Assembly: GCF_900115365.1 (NCBI RefSeq)
Contig: NZ_FOWD01000004.1
Coordinates: 124,001-188,000, forward strand
DNA length: 64,000 nt
Origin: Anaerocolumna aminovalerica
GTDB lineage: Bacteria > Bacillota > Clostridia > Lachnospirales > Lachnospiraceae
Direction of reading: 5' to 3'
Of the stretch, positions 37,778 through 44,903 are shown one piece after another (the stretch's first letter is position 1; the number at the start of each line of letters is the position of its first letter). Made by a program: the position numbers and the translations under genes. The notes below the pieces were generated by a model. It was not told where the DNA came from. It searched no databases and saw only the letters and a program-made list of their open reading frames with translations.

Positions 37778-37823
37778 AAAAAAGGTTTCCTTAAAATTTA
37801 ATGATAATAGGGAAGCTTTTTTC
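37778..37823 (+). terminator. Terminator just inside the left end of the element
   Basis: AAAAAAGGTTTCC pairs with GGGAAGCTTTTTT, 12 bases after the stop of the truncated sigK frame. It should end sigK transcription in the unexcised state and shield the cargo operon. Confidence 0.82.
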
Positions 37824-37871
37824 TTATATGAGTTATAAATTGGTTTTATGGTAAAATATTCATCAAATTTG

Positions 37872-37900
37872 TTGACACTAACGAAGTATGGAGTTATAAT
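37872..37900 (+). promoter_or_regulatory. Strong vegetative promoter of the peptide transporter operon
   Basis: Consensus TTGACA (37872-37877), 17-base spacer, TATAAT (37895-37900), placed inside the element, about 140 bases before the binding-protein gene. Confidence 0.88.
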
Positions 37901-37902
37901 CT

Positions 37903-37936
37903 TATTCATACTATTCATATAAACATAGTATGAATA
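37903..37936 (+). promoter_or_regulatory. Inverted repeat overlapping the transcription start, likely operator
   Basis: TATTCATACTAT and ATAGTATGAATA form a perfect 12-bp inverted repeat with a 10-base centre, starting two bases after the -10 box. It is well placed as a repressor site or a leader hairpin. No regulator gene lies in the element. A second small hairpin, GCGC-TAAA-GCGC, is found at 38013-38024. Confidence 0.65.
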
Positions 37937-38040
37937 TAGAAAAATCTTTGAAAATAGAATTTTGAATATGTACTCTAAAAGAATTTTAAATTAAGGAGAT
38001 AGGCTATTAAAAGGCGCTAAAGCGCGGAATCGAGGATTGT

Positions 38041-39705
38041 ATGAAAAAAAATAGTAGTAGAAGAATAGCTTTATTACTAATAACTGCAGCAATGGTTGCA
38101 TTAACAGCTTGTGGAAAGAAAAATGCAGATAATTCAGTTGGCAATTTAACTGCAGACCATGACAATGGAGCAAATACAGAGGGAGGAAACTCTGGAAATA
38201 TTGTGAATATAGGAGTAACAGATACTATAGGTTCCCTAAATCCATTACTTCAAGACGGTACAGAAGTCGTAAAATATGCTGCTTCTCTTTCCTTTCTTTC
38301 TCTGATAGAGCTAAATAAAAATCTGGAATTTGAAGCACAAATAGCAAAAGAAATTACAACAGAAGATAATAAGCATTTTACTATCAAACTGGATGAAAAT
38401 GCAACATGGTCTGATGGTACACCAATTACATCAAAGGATGTGTTATTTAGTTTTTTATGCTGGGCAAGTCCGGAAGTGGGTAACACAGGTATGTCCATAT
38501 ATAAGATTGAAGGTATTGGAGATGATGGATATGTAGAGACCGGCGCAGAGGAAATCAGTGGAATCAAAGCAATAAATGAAAAAACGGTTGAAATCACAAC
38601 AAAATCTGAAATGGCTCTTTATGCATTTAATAATACTTATGGAAGATATATTTTAATTTTACCGGAGCATATACTGGGAAGTGTTCCTAAAGAAGATTTA
38701 TTGACTTATAAATGGTTTAATACACCAAATGTAATAAGCGGACCTTATTTTATTACTGATTTTGATTTGAATCATTATGTAACTTATGTGGCAAATGATA
38801 ACTATTGGAAAGGTTCTCCTAAGATTAAAAGCTTAAATATTAAAGTGGTGACTTCCAGCCAGCTTCTTGCAGGACTTCAGTCAGGTGAAATTGATCTGGT
38901 TCAACAGACAATGGGAGTAATATTACAGGAAGATTATGAATCTGTGGAAGCTTTAAGTAATATAACCGTATTTGAAGGAACTCCGGTTACGAATCAATCA
39001 ATTTTCATTAATACAGATAATATTAGGGATGTTCGAATTCGTCAGGCAATACTTTATGGAATTGATAGAGAAATCATATTGAATGAAATTCTAAAAGGAA
39101 ATGGAGAAATCGTGGATGGATTCCTTGCAAGTGCCGGTCCTTTCTATGATAGCAGCTTAAAGCCTACGGAATATAATCCCCAAAAGGCTGCAGCTTTAGT
39201 AAAAGAAGCAGAAGCAGATGGATGGGATCCTTCCACTCAATATACTTTCTATGTAAACAGCGGGGATACTACATTTACCCAGGTTGCCAGTTTTTATACT
39301 GCACAGTTAGCGGAAATAGGAATTAATTTGAAAGTTAATACCGTTGATTTATCAACATTAATGTCAGTAGCAGGTAGCAGAGAATTTGATATTATGGCAG
39401 TGCAATATACTTTTACTCCAGTAGATCCCTATACAGACGTAGACTGGCTTTTGTCTAAAGATGGCTGGACCGGATATTATAATGAAGAAGTCGCAGCTGC
39501 TCTTGTTAAAACCCAGACAGTTAAGGACAATGAAGAAATAAAAAATTTGTATCTGACGATAGACACTTATGTACAAAAGGAAGTTCCAATGATTTCTGCA
39601 TATATTATCAGCGCTCTTGGTGCAAAAAGCAATCGTCTTCAAAATGCGGTTCCTGATGTATATGGTACGTTTCTCAATGTACATGAATGGGAAATAGCAG
39701 AATAA
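38041..39705 (+). CDS. Oligo/dipeptide ABC transporter substrate-binding lipoprotein
   Basis: 554 residues. Signal peptide with lipobox LTAC (lipidated Cys24), then an Asn/Gly-rich linker and the SBP_bac_5 fold: IGSLNPLLQDG, TWSDGTPITSKDVLFS, VRIRQAILYGIDREII. It is anchored outside the membrane and hands peptides (or possibly nickel or another ligand of this family) to the permeases encoded downstream. GAGGATT precedes the ATG. First gene of the five-gene transport operon in the sigK element. Confidence 0.93.
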   Translation: MKKNSSRRIALLLITAAMVALTACGKKNADNSVGNLTADHDNGANTEGGNSGNIVNIGVTDTIGSLNPLLQDGTEVVKYAASLSFLSLIELNKNLEFEAQIAKEITTEDNKHFTIKLDENATWSDGTPITSKDVLFSFLCWASPEVGNTGMSIYKIEGIGDDGYVETGAEEISGIKAINEKTVEITTKSEMALYAFNNTYGRYILILPEHILGSVPKEDLLTYKWFNTPNVISGPYFITDFDLNHYVTYVANDNYWKGSPKIKSLNIKVVTSSQLLAGLQSGEIDLVQQTMGVILQEDYESVEALSNITVFEGTPVTNQSIFINTDNIRDVRIRQAILYGIDREIILNEILKGNGEIVDGFLASAGPFYDSSLKPTEYNPQKAAALVKEAEADGWDPSTQYTFYVNSGDTTFTQVASFYTAQLAEIGINLKVNTVDLSTLMSVAGSREFDIMAVQYTFTPVDPYTDVDWLLSKDGWTGYYNEEVAAALVKTQTVKDNEEIKNLYLTIDTYVQKEVPMISAYIISALGAKSNRLQNAVPDVYGTFLNVHEWEIAE

Positions 39706-39727
39706 TACAGAAAGGGGCAGGGGGAAG

Positions 39728-40720
39728 ATGATACCATTATTGGAAGTAAAGAAACTGGAAGTTGCATTTATAGAAGATCATAAACAGACAATATGTACGG
39801 ATAAAGTAAGTTTTTCGGTAAATCCGGGTGAAATTCTTTGCATAGTAGGAGAATCCGGATGCGGTAAGAGTGTGACCGCGCTGTCAATTATGGGACTTCT
39901 AGGTAATACAGCAAAGGTTATTGGTGGTGAAGTGCTCTTTGAAGGAAAAGATTTACTCAAAATGACAGAAAGGGAACTGGATAAAATTAGGGGAAGTGAA
40001 CTTACCATGGTCTTTCAAGATGTAATGAATAGTTTAAATCCGGTATTTACCATAGGAAATCAACTGGAGGAAACCATTCGCATTCATCTGGGATATGATA
40101 AAAAAGCAGCAAGAGAATATGCTATAGAAATACTGGAAAAGGTTGGGCTTCCGGATTCGAAAGCTATATTAAAGAAATATCCCCATATGTTGTCCGGCGG
40201 CATGCGCCAGAGAGTAATGATAGCCATGGCACTTGCCTGTCATCCTAAACTTATCATAGCAGATGAACCTACCACAGCTTTGGATGTAACCATACAGCTG
40301 CAGATCATGAAACTTTTACTTGAACTTCGTAGGGAATTTAAGTTATCCATTATATTAATTACCCATGACATGGGAGTGGTTGCGGAATTAGCAGACAGGG
40401 TAATCGTAATGTATGCAGGACAATGTGTGGAAGAAGCTGATGTAAATTCTCTTTTTGAAAATCCGGTTCATCCATATACACAGGCGTTACTACAATCAGT
40501 TCCGAGTATTTATGGCAATAGAAATCAAAAATTAGCATCCATTCCCGGAATAGTACCTGAAAAATACCAGAATATGAAGGGATGTCGCTTTGCCAAACGA
40601 TGCCCCTATGCTTCTCCCGAATGTGCAAACAGGCAATTGTATCAGAAGTTTGATTCAAAACATAAGGTACGATGCCATCTTGCCCGAACCGGAAAGGAGA
40701 CGATTTCTAATGTTTCATAA
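39728..40720 (+). CDS. Dipeptide ABC transporter ATPase (DppD-like)
   Basis: 330 residues. Walker A GESGCGKS, Q-loop VFQDVMNSLNP, signature LSGGMRQRV, Walker B LIIADEPTTALD and H-loop THDMG, followed by the C-terminal oligopeptide-transporter extension with CRFAKRCPYASPEC, a cysteine-rich stretch found in DppD/OppD proteins. Pairs with the next ATPase to form the heterodimeric motor. The AGAAAGGGGCAGGG ribosome site is strong. Confidence 0.94.
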   Translation: MIPLLEVKKLEVAFIEDHKQTICTDKVSFSVNPGEILCIVGESGCGKSVTALSIMGLLGNTAKVIGGEVLFEGKDLLKMTERELDKIRGSELTMVFQDVMNSLNPVFTIGNQLEETIRIHLGYDKKAAREYAIEILEKVGLPDSKAILKKYPHMLSGGMRQRVMIAMALACHPKLIIADEPTTALDVTIQLQIMKLLLELRREFKLSIILITHDMGVVAELADRVIVMYAGQCVEEADVNSLFENPVHPYTQALLQSVPSIYGNRNQKLASIPGIVPEKYQNMKGCRFAKRCPYASPECANRQLYQKFDSKHKVRCHLARTGKETISNVS

Positions 40721-41756
40721 AGAAATAAAAGAGCCTCTAATGAGGATAGAGAATCTAAGAAAAGATTATCCGGCTAAGGGAACCGGTCTCATAGGACATA
40801 AAAATATGATACATTCTGTGGATGGAATTGATTTAACCATTTATGAAGGAGAAACTCTTGGTATTGTAGGGGAATCCGGCTGTGGTAAGTCAACAATGGG
40901 ACGACAGATGGTAGCTTTGGAGCGGCCTACTTCAGGCCGCGTTCTTTATAAAGAGCAGGATATATCCAATATGCCCGCTGGTCAGCTTCAAAAAATACGT
41001 ACAGAATTTCAGATGATATTTCAAGACTCCACTTCTTCTTTGAACCCAAGAAAGCAGATTTATGATATATTGGCTGCTCCTATGCTCTACCATGGAATTG
41101 TCAAAAAGGAAAATATAAGTCATGAAATAAACCGGCTTCTGAATCTGGTGGGATTACCAAGCTCAGTCAGACACAGATATCCTCATGAATTTTCAGGAGG
41201 ACAAAGACAAAGAATTGGAATAGCAAAAGCGCTGTCTTTAAAGCCTAAACTAATTGTATGCGATGAGCCGGTTAGCGCTTTGGATGTTTCTGTTCAGGCT
41301 CAGGTACTAAATTTATTAAGACAACTACAGGAAGAGCTAAGACTGACATATGTATTTATTGGGCATGGACTGGGAGCTGTTCATTATATAAGTAATCGCA
41401 TTGCAGTTATGTATTTGGGAAAAATTGTGGAGGTAGCAGATACAGAAGAACTTTTTAATAATCCCATACATCCATATTCTAAAGCTCTTTTTGATGCCTC
41501 TCCTTTGCCGGATCCAAAGTGTCGTCACCGGGACAGAATAGTCCTAAGTGGAGAGATACCATCTGCAGCAGCACTTCCCGGTGGCTGCAGGTTTCATACT
41601 CGATGTCCTTATGCCGTGGATTCCTGTAGAGAAATGGAACCCAAATTAGAATCAATTAGTGCCGGCAGCAACCACTTATCAGCCTGTCCGGTGATGTCAG
41701 ATAATTTACGCAGAAGAGATTTCTCTAATGGAAGGGAGGAAAATAAAGATAATTAA
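40710..41756 (+). CDS. Dipeptide ABC transporter ATPase (DppF-like)
   Basis: 348 residues from the ATG at 40710, which overlaps the end of the preceding gene by 11 bases and is nine bases after GGAAAGGAGA. Walker A GESGCGKST, signature FSGGQRQRIG, Walker B LIVCDEPVSALD, and the same C-terminal extension with CRFHTRCPYAVDSC. The position usually occupied by the H-loop reads GHGLGAVH in place of SHDL, retaining a histidine one residue earlier than usual. Confidence 0.93.
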   Translation: MFHKEIKEPLMRIENLRKDYPAKGTGLIGHKNMIHSVDGIDLTIYEGETLGIVGESGCGKSTMGRQMVALERPTSGRVLYKEQDISNMPAGQLQKIRTEFQMIFQDSTSSLNPRKQIYDILAAPMLYHGIVKKENISHEINRLLNLVGLPSSVRHRYPHEFSGGQRQRIGIAKALSLKPKLIVCDEPVSALDVSVQAQVLNLLRQLQEELRLTYVFIGHGLGAVHYISNRIAVMYLGKIVEVADTEELFNNPIHPYSKALFDASPLPDPKCRHRDRIVLSGEIPSAAALPGGCRFHTRCPYAVDSCREMEPKLESISAGSNHLSACPVMSDNLRRRDFSNGREENKDN

Positions 41757-42696
41757 ATATATAATAAAAAGAATATTCACTGCCCTGCCTGTGCTCCTTG
41801 GAATCACCATTATTGATTTTATAATTATGAGTCTTGCAGGAAGTCCTTTGGAAATGATGGCAGGACCCAGAGTTACAGCTGGGGCAGTAGAAGTGAAGGC
41901 GGTCAAATTAGGTTTGGATCAGCCGGTATATCAGCAGTATCTTAATTGGTTAAGCCAGCTGCTTAAGGGAAATTTGGGATATTCTATTAAGAATTATCAG
42001 CCCGTTAGTGAAATTATTGGAAGCCATATTGGACCTACTTTTTTATTAATGGGCACATCCATAATCATAGGTTTAATTATAGCGGTACCTTTCGGTATTT
42101 ATAGTGCAGTACATCGTTATACTAAGCGTGATTATGCCCTGGTTTCTCTTTCGTTCTTAGGAAGCAGTATTCCAAGTTTTTTTCTTTCGCTGATATTTAT
42201 TTATGTATTTACGGTACGTCTTGGGTGGCTGCCATCAAGCGGTATGACCACTGTAGGTGGTGAAGGGGGAGTTTTAGATATAATAAAACATATGATCATG
42301 CCTAGTATGATTTTAGCAATCTCAATTGCCGGTTCTAATATTCGGTATATTAGAAGCTCGGTATTGGAGATATTACAGCAGGATTATCTGCGAACGGCAA
42401 AATCAAAAGGAATAGGCCGGTTTTTAACCATTAATAAACATGGACTGCGGAATGCTTTAATTCCTATAGTTACAGTGCTTGGCATGCAGATTCCTATGTT
42501 GTTTGGTGGTGCAGTTATCATTGAACAGGTTTTTAGCTGGCCGGGACTGGGACTGATTACTATGAATGCCATAACAGGACGGGATTATCCTGTTATTATG
42601 GGAGTTTGTCTATTAACTGCGGTGGTGGTTTTAGCAGCTAACTTACTTACAGATATTGTATATGCCTTGGTAGATCCAACAATTAAGTATCAGTAA
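41728..42696 (+). CDS. Dipeptide ABC transporter permease (DppB-like)
   Basis: 322 residues with about six membrane helices; the coupling loop with the EAA-like motif lies around QDYLRTAKSKGIG. N-terminal helix at residues about 10-32, large extracytoplasmic loop, C-terminal VDPTIKYQ. The ATG at 41728 overlaps the upstream gene by 29 bases, but the clear ribosome site GGGAGG (41734-41739) lies just after that ATG, so translation might begin at a non-ATG codon (ATA or ATT) near 41749-41752. Confidence 0.92.
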   Translation: MEGRKIKIIKYIIKRIFTALPVLLGITIIDFIIMSLAGSPLEMMAGPRVTAGAVEVKAVKLGLDQPVYQQYLNWLSQLLKGNLGYSIKNYQPVSEIIGSHIGPTFLLMGTSIIIGLIIAVPFGIYSAVHRYTKRDYALVSLSFLGSSIPSFFLSLIFIYVFTVRLGWLPSSGMTTVGGEGGVLDIIKHMIMPSMILAISIAGSNIRYIRSSVLEILQQDYLRTAKSKGIGRFLTINKHGLRNALIPIVTVLGMQIPMLFGGAVIIEQVFSWPGLGLITMNAITGRDYPVIMGVCLLTAVVVLAANLLTDIVYALVDPTIKYQ

Positions 42697-42716
42697 TTAT
42701 GGAGGAACAACTGTAA

Positions 42717-43586
42717 ATGAAAAAGATATTAGAAGAAAATCTATACGGTCAGAGCGGTTGGAGGATGATAATCAAACGATTTAAAAAACATAAACTTGCA
42801 GTTGTCAGTCTTTGGTTTTTATGTATAGTGGTAGTTCTTGCAATATTTGCACCGGTTATAGCTCCATATGATCCAAATAAAGTGACAGGTTCATTTGGAA
42901 GACCACCCACTTTGGAACATTGGCTTGGAACTGATCAGATAGGCAGAGATATGTTAAGCAGACTTCTTTATGCTACCCGCTGTTCTCTGCTGGTAGGATT
43001 TGCAGCTACTATTATTTCAACAATAATCGGAGTGATATTAGGACTGGTATCAGGATATTTCGGCGGTTTTGTGGATAATATTATTATGCGTATTACCGAT
43101 ACCATTATGTCCTTTCCATATATATTATTAGTTTTGGTTGCAGCAGCTATTTTTGAACCTGGTTTATGGAATATTATATTAATCCTTGGCCTTGTAGACT
43201 GGCCGGGCGTTGCAAGGCTTGTTAGAGGCAGTGTGTTATCCCTAAGGGAAACGGATTTTATAAAAGGAGATATGGTGGCGGGTATGCCAAGGAGATATAT
43301 TTTATTCTCTGAGATCTTACCTAATACAATTGCTCCTGTATTGGTATATGCTACCACAGTCTTTGCCATATCCATTCTGGATGAAGCTGCATTAAGTTTC
43401 CTGGGGATGGGTGTACAGCCTCCAACAGCCAGTCTTGGGAATATTTTAAATGGAGCGGAATCCATTACTATTCTTACGAGTAAGTTCTGGCTATGGATTC
43501 CTGCGGGACTTATTGTTATACTATTGGTTATCAGTATTAATTTTATAGGAGATGCATTACGTGATGCAGTTGATCCTACCGCATGA
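42717..43586 (+). CDS. Dipeptide ABC transporter permease (DppC-like)
   Basis: 289 residues; N-terminal cytoplasmic tail, then helices from about residue 27 (AVVSLWFLCIVVVLAIF), the DppC-family HWLGTDQIGRDMLSRLLYA segment after the first helix, and a coupling loop RETDFIKGDMVAGMP. Completes the DppB/DppC channel. A terminator follows, ending the operon. Confidence 0.93.
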   Translation: MKKILEENLYGQSGWRMIIKRFKKHKLAVVSLWFLCIVVVLAIFAPVIAPYDPNKVTGSFGRPPTLEHWLGTDQIGRDMLSRLLYATRCSLLVGFAATIISTIIGVILGLVSGYFGGFVDNIIMRITDTIMSFPYILLVLVAAAIFEPGLWNIILILGLVDWPGVARLVRGSVLSLRETDFIKGDMVAGMPRRYILFSEILPNTIAPVLVYATTVFAISILDEAALSFLGMGVQPPTASLGNILNGAESITILTSKFWLWIPAGLIVILLVISINFIGDALRDAVDPTA

Positions 43587-43644
43587 ATTGGATATAATTC
43601 ACATGTAGAATGAATAATACATCACAAATGGGAATGGAGAGGAA

Positions 43645-43702
43645 GAGTGAAAGAAAATATAATTTATGAAAGGCTGCCACCAACAGATTCTTTCACTCAT
43701 TT
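43645..43702 (+). terminator. Terminator after the peptide transporter operon
   Basis: GAGTGAAAGAA (43645-43655) pairs with TTCTTTCACTC (43688-43698), followed by ATTTTTATTTA. A further hairpin ATCCCAGG/CCTGGGAT (43717-43736) stands directly before the peptidase gene. Confidence 0.75.
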
Positions 43703-43758
43703 TTATTTATGGCAGTATCCCAGGCTCACCTGGGATATGCAACGGGTGTAAAATATAA

Positions 43759-44382
43759 ATGAAAAACATATTAAATTATCAGACATCAGAATATGATTGC
43801 GGCCCTACCACACTAATAAATGCCTTCCGCTATTTATTTGAGAGAGAGCAGCTGACACCGGAACTGCTAAAGACCATTTCGATGTATACACTAGATGCGT
43901 ATGATGAAAAAGGAGAATCCGGAAAAAACGGAACCTCTAAAATGGCAATGAAATTTATCTCCAGTTGGCTGAATCAATATGGAATAACCAAGAATTTTCC
44001 TGTCTTTTCTGAATTTTTAGAAGGGGAGCAGGTATACATCGGACAAAATAGCGGAATTATAGGATGTCTTCAACAACGTGGAGTAGTGGTTGCAAGAGTT
44101 TGGCTGGAGGATGTTGGACATTATGTTCTGCTAAATGATGTTGCGGGAGATGTAATTGAAGTATTTGATCCATATTATATAGAGAACTTTCCTGATAACC
44201 ATGAAGTTTCTGTTGTGGAAGGACTGCCAGGTAAATTGAACCGCAGAGTAAAGGCGGAATTAATGAATCGGAAAGAACCGGTTTCTTATGCTTTCGGACC
44301 TGTAGAGATTAGAGAAGCAATGCTTATCTATAATACAACAACCCGAAAAACGGAAGAAAATTCAATTGAATATATTATATAG
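43759..44382 (+). CDS. Stand-alone C39-like cysteine peptidase
   Basis: 207 residues. The papain-like C39 pattern is visible: catalytic Cys14 in YDCGPTTL, His121 in VGHYVLLND and Asp137 in FDPYY. C39 domains usually cut double-glycine leaders in bacteriocin exporters, but here no transporter domain is fused and no signal peptide is seen, so it is probably cytoplasmic. It follows the peptide-import operon by 172 bases and lies in the sigK element. A peptide-processing partner for the transporter is an attractive guess, unproved. Confidence 0.78.
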   Translation: MKNILNYQTSEYDCGPTTLINAFRYLFEREQLTPELLKTISMYTLDAYDEKGESGKNGTSKMAMKFISSWLNQYGITKNFPVFSEFLEGEQVYIGQNSGIIGCLQQRGVVVARVWLEDVGHYVLLNDVAGDVIEVFDPYYIENFPDNHEVSVVEGLPGKLNRRVKAELMNRKEPVSYAFGPVEIREAMLIYNTTTRKTEENSIEYII

Positions 44383-44388
44383 TTAAAT

Positions 44389-44547
44389 AAAAAAGTAACT
44401 TATTATCCTAACGCTGAAAACCAGGATATTTATGAAAAGCTGTATGCAGAATTTAAAATTCTTCATGAATATTTTGGAAATGGACAAAATGATGTTATGA
44501 AACGTTTAAAAGATATAAAATCAGAAGTCAGAAGAAGTGATTTTTAG
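44389..44547 (+). pseudogene. L-ribulokinase (araB) C-terminal remnant
   Basis: The in-frame stretch after the peptidase stop translates as [12 protein letters not shown], then [16 protein letters not shown] and [11 protein letters not shown] to a TAG. From memory of the family this is the extreme C-terminus (about 50 residues) of AraB-type L-ribulokinases, which end with a YxPNPEN...YxxLHDYFG...DVMKRL pattern. No upstream part of a kinase is present, so it is a gene fragment left by a deletion or by insertion of the present cargo. Confidence 0.68.
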
Positions 44548-44579
44548 GATACCTATAAAATTTAACAGTATAATAATTG

Positions 44580-44610
44580 AGCCAGCATCAGAATACAGGT
44601 GCTGGCTTTT
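44580..44610 (+). terminator. Terminator before the recombinase cassette
   Basis: AGCCAGCA / TGCTGGCT 8-bp stem followed by TTTT. It isolates the recombination genes from the cargo, implying separate control. Confidence 0.85.
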
Positions 44611-44626
44611 AACATTACTTGAAATA

Positions 44627-44674
44627 AGACAAACCGCACAAGTCATATGATATATAAATAGACAACGGAGTTGT
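44627..44674 (+). promoter_or_regulatory. Possible sporulation promoter and SpoIIID-like site of the recombinase cassette
   Basis: CATATGAT (44644-44651) resembles a sigma-E -10 element, with GAAATAA upstream as a poor -35. ATAGACAACG (44659-44668 region) matches nine of ten positions of the SpoIIID consensus as I recall it (WWRRACARNY). ACAAC-GGA-GTTGT (44662-44674) also forms a small palindrome that buries the GGAG ribosome site. Inference only. Confidence 0.3.
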
Positions 44675-44678
44675 TCAT

Positions 44679-44879
44679 ATGGCAAGAAAACCGGCAGAAT
44701 TTGAAGTTATTTTTCATTTACCTAAAGATGAAAAAGGAAAACAATTATTAGCAAAGACATTAGGTGAAGTTCATACTAAAATGATAAAAGAAATCATGAA
44801 CCGGAAAATAAATGATGCAGTACAGAGGAATAAAATGATGGCGGAAATACAAAAAAAATTATGTAATCAATCGGAATAG
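44679..44879 (+). CDS. 66-residue protein, candidate recombination directionality factor
   Basis: Small charged protein beginning MARKPAEFEVIFHLPKDE, with a helical, basic C-terminal half (EVHTKMIKEIMNRKINDAV). It sits 24 bases before the serine recombinase and after a terminator, so the two form one cassette. Large serine recombinases need a small accessory factor to excise; in C. difficile a small skin-encoded protein plays that part for sigK. Position and size fit, but I do not recognise sequence similarity. GGAG lies nine bases before the ATG. Confidence 0.6.
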   Translation: MARKPAEFEVIFHLPKDEKGKQLLAKTLGEVHTKMIKEIMNRKINDAVQRNKMMAEIQKKLCNQSE

Positions 44880-44903
44880 AATTGTTTAAGTCAGGGGATC
44901 AAA

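Noticed and set aside
42968-43465. 165-residue minus-strand frame opposite the DppC-like permease
   Set aside because: Opposite a clear membrane protein gene, and lacks start signals.
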